The position numbers were made by a program, and so were the translations under genes. Under the pieces are notes generated by a model. It made no database searches and had not been told where the DNA came from. It was given only the letters and a program-made list of their open reading frames with translations. From Treponema sp. UBA7570 (GTDB taxonomy: Bacteria; Spirochaetota; Spirochaetia; Treponematales; Treponemataceae), in contig DLLE01000042.1 of NCBI GenBank assembly GCA_002477955.1, forward strand, positions 1 to 9,901: 9,901 nt of DNA, given 5' to 3'. Of the stretch, positions 5,571-9,901 are shown in pieces (position 1 is the first letter of the stretch; each line of letters begins with the position of its first letter).

Positions 5571-6626
5571 ATGAAACAAGAATTTACATCTCGACTTGAA
5601 CAAATTGAACTCTCTCTACAAAAAATTCTGCCGCAAGAACTTAATGGCAGCTGGAAAGAACTGTCTTTCGGAAAAATAGATTCGTGCATAAATCAGGAAC
5701 ATATTTCGGTTTTAACCCAGCCTTGCGCACACTTAGTTTCGCTTGGCGGAAAAAGGTGGCGGCCATTGCTTCTCGTGCTCTGCGCGCAAATGACAGCCCA
5801 GGCAAAAAAAACAGATGTAGATTCAACAAAAGCCTACGGTTTAACTCCGCTAGTTGAATTTGCACACACAGCAAGCCTTATTCACGATGATATAGAAGAC
5901 GGAGCAGACACGCGGCGCGGAAAACCTTGCGCACATATTTCTTACGGAATGGACGTTGCCATAAACGCAGGGAGCTGGCTCTATTTTGAAGCACCAACCG
6001 CAATAAAAGCGTTAAGTCTGTCTTCCGACGAAAAATTGCGTCTCTATGAACTTTTTCTGCAGGAACTGCGGCTTTTGCACCTCGGCCAGGCAATGGACAT
6101 TAAATGGCACAGAAATCCAGACTTAATTCCTTCAACCGAAGAATATACAGCCATGGTTCGTAACAAGACAGGAACTCTCGCACGCCTTGCAGTCAAACTC
6201 GGAATTCTTGCAGGAGGCGGAACTGATTCAGAAATCGAAGAAGCTGGAAAAATCGCTCAGGATATTGGTGTTGCATTCCAGATTATTGACGATGTAAAAA
6301 ACCTTACAACCGGAAATCCAGGCAAAAAACGCGGAGATGATATTGTCGAAGGCAAAAAATCTCTGCCAGTGCTTCTGCATCTGCAAAAAAATCCGCAGGA
6401 CGAAAAAATACTTGCCCAGTATTTTACTCAGGCAAAAAATGAAGGAATAGAAAGCCCAGCCGTCGAAAAAGCAATTCAGCTTTTAACACAGAGCGGAGCG
6501 GTTGAGCAGGCGGCAAAAAAAGGTTCTGAACTTGTAACACAAAAAAGTCAGGAGCTTGCACTATTTTACGGAAGTAAAACAGAAATAGGCACCTTGATTG
6601 AAGAGCTTTTCAATTCAATGCGTTAA
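5571..6626 (+). CDS. Trans-type polyprenyl diphosphate synthase (farnesyl/geranylgeranyl/longer chain)
   Basis: This is a 351-residue all-helical isoprenyl synthase. It has GGKRWRP (59-65), the first aspartate-rich motif DDIED (106-110) followed by TRRGKP (114-119), LGQAMD (171-176), the KTG motif (199-201) and the second aspartate motif beginning Asp240-Asp241. That second motif reads DDVKN rather than DDxxD. Lys263-Lys in EGKKSLP matches the conserved tail lysine. The enzyme condenses allylic diphosphates with isopentenyl diphosphate in the cytoplasm, feeding quinone, undecaprenyl or other isoprenoid pools; chain length cannot be settled by eye. I chose the ATG at 5571 over an in-frame GTG at 5412 because the upstream segment lies in a repeat and overlaps the promoter. 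It heads a run with the TPR gene 25 bp downstream. Confidence 0.93.
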   Translation: MKQEFTSRLEQIELSLQKILPQELNGSWKELSFGKIDSCINQEHISVLTQPCAHLVSLGGKRWRPLLLVLCAQMTAQAKKTDVDSTKAYGLTPLVEFAHTASLIHDDIEDGADTRRGKPCAHISYGMDVAINAGSWLYFEAPTAIKALSLSSDEKLRLYELFLQELRLLHLGQAMDIKWHRNPDLIPSTEEYTAMVRNKTGTLARLAVKLGILAGGGTDSEIEEAGKIAQDIGVAFQIIDDVKNLTTGNPGKKRGDDIVEGKKSLPVLLHLQKNPQDEKILAQYFTQAKNEGIESPAVEKAIQLLTQSGAVEQAAKKGSELVTQKSQELALFYGSKTEIGTLIEELFNSMR

Positions 6627-6651
6627 CCACAGCAAAAACGGAAGTAAAAAT

Positions 6652-7197
6652 ATGCCGGCAAAAAAAGAAAATGTTTCACAACTTAATTCTCAGGCAATAA
6701 AACTTGCAGCCAACGGCGAATATCAAGAAGCGATTGCATGTTTTCAAAAAGCAATTACCTTGGAAAAAAACAACTATCGGCTTTGGTACAATCTTGGCGT
6801 TACTTACCGCGACACAGGCGACCTTTTGCGTGCAAAAGAATCTTTGGACAAGGCCTATTCAATCGAAGCCGAAGATGATCAAGTAATCGAAACGCTTGCT
6901 TTAATTGATTTTAACATAGGTCTTACAACAGAAGCGTTGCAATTCTGCCATAAAGGACTAGAAAACAACTGCAACAATTCAAGACTCTGGAACACACTCG
7001 GTGTAATATATTTTAATCTCGAAAAATACGAAAACGCTTCCGAAGCCTTTGAACAGGCAATTACAATCGATCCATATTATTATGACGCACTCTTTAACTT
7101 ACGCGACACATATGAAGAAACAGGCAATAAAGTCGGCTACAAACTCTGCGATGCTCAGTTAAAAACAATCAAAAATTACGGACAAACAAATGCTTAA
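6652..7197 (+). CDS. Tetratricopeptide repeat protein
   Basis: This is a 181-residue soluble protein made almost wholly of TPR units. Recognisable repeats start near residues 8, 42, 76, 110 and 144, with the classical spacing of W/Y-L-G-Y and A-F-A-P positions, for example WYNLGVTYRDTGDLLRAKESLDKAYSIE and WNTLGVIYFNLEKYENASEAFEQAI (each given only to its core). There is no signal peptide or TM helix, so it is probably cytoplasmic. TPR proteins are protein-interaction scaffolds; no specific partner can be named. The ATG at 6652 has GGAAG at 6640-6644, 7 nt upstream, and is preferred to the in-frame ATG at 6598, which lies inside the preceding gene. It overlaps the next gene by 8 bp, which implies translational coupling. 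Confidence 0.88.
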   Translation: MPAKKENVSQLNSQAIKLAANGEYQEAIACFQKAITLEKNNYRLWYNLGVTYRDTGDLLRAKESLDKAYSIEAEDDQVIETLALIDFNIGLTTEALQFCHKGLENNCNNSRLWNTLGVIYFNLEKYENASEAFEQAITIDPYYYDALFNLRDTYEETGNKVGYKLCDAQLKTIKNYGQTNA

Positions 7198-7624
7198 TTT
7201 TGCTAGAGTCATTTCTGTTTCGCAAAATTCTCAAAAAGTTTTATTGGCTTCAGTTTTTTCGTCAGCTTGCATAAACTGCCCTTCTATAAGAACATGCAGG
7301 CACAGCACAAAGACATTTACCGCATTAAATATAAAGAATTTTAATCTCGAAGAAGGAAATATCGTCAGAATAGCCTTAAAAAAGCCAGTCAGAATTTTAC
7401 AGGGGCTTTGTGCACTTTTCTTGCCCATAGCACTTTGCATTCTTGCTCTTGATTTTGCCCCTATTCTGTTTAAAATAGCAAATTTTCCAGCAAATATTCA
7501 ATTTAACGAAACTATAAGGTTTTTAACAGGATTTTCAGCATTTATCTTAGGCGAACTGGCAATCTTTATCTTTAGCAGAGCAACATTCATACCATTGTCG
7601 CCAATAATAAAGCAAAAAATATAA
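7190..7624 (+). CDS. RseC/MucC-like (SoxR-reducing system) integral membrane protein
   Basis: This is a 144-residue protein with the RseC/MucC layout: an N-terminal segment with a cysteine cluster (Cys27, Cys30, Cys36 in ACINCPSIRTC), a short beta-rich stretch with a VRI-type motif (59-63), then two TM helices (about 70-90 and 108-129). In gammaproteobacteria RseC modulates sigma-E signalling and, with Rnf proteins, SoxR reduction. No rpoE, rseA, rnf or soxR gene is in the window, so its partner here is unknown. The start ATG lies within the end of the TPR gene (ATGCTTAA overlap), implying coupled translation as the last gene of the run. The cysteines and topology support the family; similarity is modest, so the call is moderate. 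Confidence 0.68.
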   Translation: MLNFARVISVSQNSQKVLLASVFSSACINCPSIRTCRHSTKTFTALNIKNFNLEEGNIVRIALKKPVRILQGLCALFLPIALCILALDFAPILFKIANFPANIQFNETIRFLTGFSAFILGELAIFIFSRATFIPLSPIIKQKI

Positions 7625-7680
7625 AAAAACGATGAGTGATACAGCTCACACAAAGCTCAATCATCGCTTTTTTGGTTTTA
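7622..7680. terminator. Bidirectional intrinsic terminator between rseC-like gene and cheB
   Basis: CGATGA (7630-7635) pairs with TCATCG (7661-7666), extended inward after one mismatch by TGA/TCA. An A-tract lies to the left (7624-7629) and a T-tract to the right (7668-7673), so the hairpin is followed by a U-run on both strands. It sits between the stops of two convergent genes, as expected for a shared terminator. Confidence 0.75.
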
Positions 7681-7690
7681 AATTTTTATT

Positions 7691-8890
7691 TTAATAATTT
7701 GCCATTGCCAGACTGCTTATTTCTTCAGCCATCTTGTCTAAGGCAACCTGTTTTTGAACAGCGCCAAGTTCCCATGCAACACGTGGCATTCCATAAACAA
7801 TGGCAGATTTTTCATCCTGTCCCAAAGTCCACGCACCCTGCTTACGCATTTCTGCAAGCTCAACAGCACCGTCTTTTCCCATGCCGGTCATAATTACACC
7901 AAGAGCATTGTACTTAAAAACCTTTGCAACAGACTCAAACATAACATCTGCCGAAGGTCTGTGTCCATTTCTTTGAGGCAACTGGTTTGTACGAATCTGA
8001 TATTTTCCAAACCCATTGTTTTCAACCACAATATGAAAATCACCCGGAGCAATATAGACATGACCTTCTTCAAGAACATCCTTATCTTCTGCTTCTTTAA
8101 CACTCAAAGGACAAATTCTGTCAAGACTTGCAGCAAATTCTTTTGTAAAACCAGCAGGCATATGCTGAACAACCATAATTGGCTGTCTAACCCCAGGATT
8201 GATATTTGCAAAAACTTCACGTAACGCATTAGGGCCGCCAGTCGAAATCCCAATCGCAATCAGTTTAATTTTTCCAGGAGCATGCAACGGAGTAATAGCA
8301 ACAATATTTTTCTTTTCACGAGGAATAAAAGTTTCAAAATCTTTTGGAATAGGCTTCGGAGGAGGAATTACGACATCTTTAGCTTTATCGCCAAGAGCCT
8401 CATGCAGTTTTCTTTCAATCGCCCGCTCCGAATTCAAGCGAATGTAGTAATCAGTGCTGTAAACATTTTTTCCATTAAAACGCGCCTGAGCTCCGCCATA
8501 AGAAGCAATCATTTCAATCAGACGGTCAGCAACAGAGTTTATATCTACAGAAACAGAACCGTTTGGCTTGGTAATAAAATCGCAGGCACCAAGTTCAAGA
8601 GCTTCCATAGTTACGGCAGCGCCTTTTTCAGCGATAGAAGACAAGATGATTACAGGAATATCAGGACCATGTTCTTTACGATAGCGAAGATATTCAATTC
8701 CCGTCATAACAGGCATTTCAATATCCAAAATAATAACATCAGGCTTTGTATATTCCAGTTTGCTTATAAGGAATTGCCCGTTCATCGCCTTATCAATAAC
8801 TTTCATTCCAGGAGTATTGTCAATCACCCGCGAAATAACATTTCTCATTAACGCAGAATCATCACAAACCAAAACCGAAATGTCGTCCAT
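7691..8890 (-). CDS. cheB: Chemotaxis protein-glutamate methylesterase/glutamine deamidase CheB
   Basis: This 399-residue protein is a response regulator joined to a methylesterase. The receiver domain (about 4-125) has the acidic pair Asp10-Asp11, the phosphorylation site Asp56 (ILDIEMP), Ser84/Ser85 and Lys108. A linker of about 75 residues (131-205) is rich in charged residues and prolines. The C-terminal esterase (about 207-395) has the catalytic triad Ser216 (GISTGGP), His243 (QHMPAGFT) and Asp340 (GMGKDGA). Phosphorylated CheB removes methyl groups from chemoreceptor glutamates, opposing CheR. The open frame extends further upstream to 9019, but I chose the ATG at 8890 because GGGAG lies 8 nt upstream (8899-8903) and the receiver begins at once, as in the family. 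cheR lies 104 bp upstream on the same strand, so an operon is likely. Confidence 0.97.
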   Translation of the reverse strand: MDDISVLVCDDSALMRNVISRVIDNTPGMKVIDKAMNGQFLISKLEYTKPDVIILDIEMPVMTGIEYLRYRKEHGPDIPVIILSSIAEKGAAVTMEALELGACDFITKPNGSVSVDINSVADRLIEMIASYGGAQARFNGKNVYSTDYYIRLNSERAIERKLHEALGDKAKDVVIPPPKPIPKDFETFIPREKKNIVAITPLHAPGKIKLIAIGISTGGPNALREVFANINPGVRQPIMVVQHMPAGFTKEFAASLDRICPLSVKEAEDKDVLEEGHVYIAPGDFHIVVENNGFGKYQIRTNQLPQRNGHRPSADVMFESVAKVFKYNALGVIMTGMGKDGAVELAEMRKQGAWTLGQDEKSAIVYGMPRVAWELGAVQKQVALDKMAEEISSLAMANY

Positions 8891-8898
8891 TTTTAAAT

Positions 8899-8903
8899 CT
8901 CCC
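8899..8903 (-). promoter_or_regulatory. Ribosome binding site deciding the cheB start
   Basis: GGGAG on the minus strand lies 8 nt before the ATG at 8890-8888. It favours this start over the in-frame ATG at 8905 and the longer frame that would overlap cheR. Confidence 0.65.
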
Positions 8904-8994
8904 ATAACTAAATCGAAAAAAAATGCGCGCTCAAACAAAAATATATTTTCAAAGAGCCACAAATCAAATTCGTATAAGCAAAAATAATCTTTTT

Positions 8995-9810
8995 CTATAA
9001 GTTTTTCTGATAAAGACACGCCCAGTCTGTCTTTAAAAATTCGAATTTCGTATCCATTCCAAAGAGCGATTCAGAATGACCGATAAAAAGATAAGATTTC
9101 TTGCCCATAGCGTCCCAAAATCTATCAATGCACGCTTTCTGAGCTGCTTCGTCAAAATAAATCAAAACGTTACGGCAAAAAACAACATCAAGATTTCTCA
9201 TACCAGAATCATTTCTAAGATTGTGGTAGTCGAATTTTATTGTAGAAATCAATTCCTTACAAACTTGATAACCGTTCTCTGTTTTTATAAAATACTTTGA
9301 CAAATATTCTGGAGGAATCCCCTGAATTCTAGATTCCGGATAGAATCCCTGCTGACCAACCATTAGTGACTTCAAAGAAATATCAGAAGCCGTAATCTGG
9401 AAAGTATAAGGCGGCGGCAAGAGACTTTTTAGAATCATTGCAATCGTATAAGGTTCTTCGCCAGTAGAACAGCCGGCGCTCCAAATCTTAATAACAGTTC
9501 CGCCAGTTTTCTTTTTTTCTTCAATAATATGAGGAATTACATAATGAACAAGAGCATCAAAATGCGGCTGGTTTCTAAAAAAACGAGTCAAATTAGTAGT
9601 AACAGAATCGAGCATCGTTTTCATTTCGCCTTCATCAGACATAATCAAATTATAATAATCCTGAACCGAAGCCAGATTTTTTTCGCGCAATTTCTCCTTT
9701 AAGCGCGAATCAAGAATCGAACGGTTTGTTGCCGAAAAAGTAATACCGCTCTTGTCGTAAATAATTTTGCGAAATTTTTCAAATTCCGAATCAGTAAGTA
9801 AATCTGTCAT
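8995..9810 (-). CDS. cheR: Chemotaxis receptor methyltransferase CheR
   Basis: This 271-residue SAM-dependent enzyme has a small helical N-terminal CheR domain (about 5-60), the family motif TTNLTRFFRN (71-80), SAM motif WSAGCSTGEEPY (110-121), ASDIS (141-145), the VFCRNVLIYF segment (210-219) and GHSES (244-248). It methylates glutamates of chemoreceptors using SAM, the counterpart of CheB encoded next to it. No C-terminal pentapeptide-receptor domain or TPR extension is fused. The frame extends upstream to a TTG at 9831, but I chose the ATG at 9810 because a consensus promoter -10 box lies between the two (9817-9822). The gene starts a cheR-cheB transcription unit running left to the terminator near 7650. 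Confidence 0.96.
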   Translation of the reverse strand: MTDLLTDSEFEKFRKIIYDKSGITFSATNRSILDSRLKEKLREKNLASVQDYYNLIMSDEGEMKTMLDSVTTNLTRFFRNQPHFDALVHYVIPHIIEEKKKTGGTVIKIWSAGCSTGEEPYTIAMILKSLLPPPYTFQITASDISLKSLMVGQQGFYPESRIQGIPPEYLSKYFIKTENGYQVCKELISTIKFDYHNLRNDSGMRNLDVVFCRNVLIYFDEAAQKACIDRFWDAMGKKSYLFIGHSESLFGMDTKFEFLKTDWACLYQKNL

Positions 9811-9816
9811 ATAAAT

Positions 9817-9845
9817 ATTATATCCCTGCAAACCCGAATTGTAAA
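9817..9845 (-). promoter_or_regulatory. Strong promoter of cheR-cheB, predicting a leaderless mRNA
   Basis: On the minus strand TTTACA (9840-9845; 5 of 6 to TTGACA), a 17-nt spacer and a perfect TATAAT (9817-9822) end 6 nt before the ATG at 9810. An AGGG at 9823-9826 would be upstream of the transcript start, so it could not act as a Shine-Dalgarno site. Confidence 0.65.
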
Positions 9846-9858
9846 TTAAAAGACTTTT

Positions 9859-9875
9859 TTTAACAGAAAGTTAAA
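9859..9875. promoter_or_regulatory. Inverted repeat upstream of cheR
   Basis: TTTAAC and GTTAAA form a perfect 6-bp inverted repeat around AGAAA, about 14 bp beyond the cheR -35 box. It could be an operator shared with a divergent gene, but such AT-rich palindromes also arise by chance in this background. Confidence 0.2.
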
Positions 9876-9894
9876 TACAAAAACAACAAAAGGC

Positions 9895-9899
9895 AGGAG
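9895..9899 (+). promoter_or_regulatory. Possible ribosome binding site of a divergent gene beyond the right edge
   Basis: AGGAG on the plus strand ends 2 nt before the window edge. A plus-strand gene could start just outside, divergent from cheR; the start codon cannot be seen. Confidence 0.3.
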
Positions 9900-9901
9900 C
9901 A

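Noticed and set aside
8282..8851. Plus-strand open frames antisense to cheB, up to 189 codons
   Set aside because: They mirror the strongly conserved cheB frame and show no domain; low-stop antisense frames are expected there.
8891..9019. Longer CheB start overlapping the end of cheR
   Set aside because: The extra 43 residues have no family similarity; the ATG at 8890 has a GGGAG site and leads directly into the receiver domain.
1..9901. tRNA or rRNA genes, CRISPR arrays, insertion sequences, prophage or toxin-antitoxin genes
   Set aside because: I saw no cloverleaf, rRNA-like stretch, regularly spaced repeats, transposase or integrase motifs, or small toxin/antitoxin pairs on either strand.

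Overview
The window looks like chromosomal DNA of a spirochaete, most likely a Treponema (rumen, gut or oral type). The AT-rich sequence is full of A/T homopolymers. cheR sits directly upstream of cheB, an adjacency also known in treponemes. A stand-alone FliL-like protein, a LysM/M23 envelope peptidase and GC-rich palindromic intergenic elements point the same way. The genus is an inference from gene content; there is no rRNA or tRNA in the window to test it.

Layout from left to right. Positions 1-1591 (minus strand) hold the N-terminal 530 codons of a large two-TM protein with an extracytoplasmic sensor-like region; it runs off the left edge in a Glu/Asp-rich imperfect repeat. It is divergent from hflX (1728-3071, plus), which abuts a FliL-domain membrane protein (3072-3584, plus). 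A palindromic element (3597-3689) separates that pair from the convergent gene for a LysM-LysM-M23 peptidase (3690-4658, minus). Upstream of the peptidase gene is rlmE/ftsJ (4726-5328, minus). A second palindromic element (5407-5519) lies between the divergent promoters of rlmE and a polyprenyl synthetase gene (5571-6626, plus). The polyprenyl synthetase starts a compact three-gene run with a TPR protein (6652-7197) and an RseC/MucC-like membrane protein (7190-7624). A bidirectional terminator (about 7622-7680) separates it from cheB (7691-8890, minus), which lies downstream of cheR (8995-9810, minus).

The genes fall into four groups: ribosome care (HflX, RlmE), envelope and isoprenoid work (M23 peptidase, polyprenyl synthetase, RseC-like protein), motility and chemotaxis (CheR/CheB adaptation enzymes, FliL-like protein) and one unrecognised membrane sensor. 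CheR and CheB form a complete methylation/demethylation pair. All key active-site motifs are present, and no gene that is complete in the window is visibly broken.

No new multi-gene system was found. The most notable features are two promoters whose TATAAT box ends exactly 6 nt before the ATG (cheR and the polyprenyl synthetase gene), which predicts leaderless mRNAs; the two structured intergenic elements; the orphan FliL-like gene; and the acidic-repeat membrane protein cut by the window edge.
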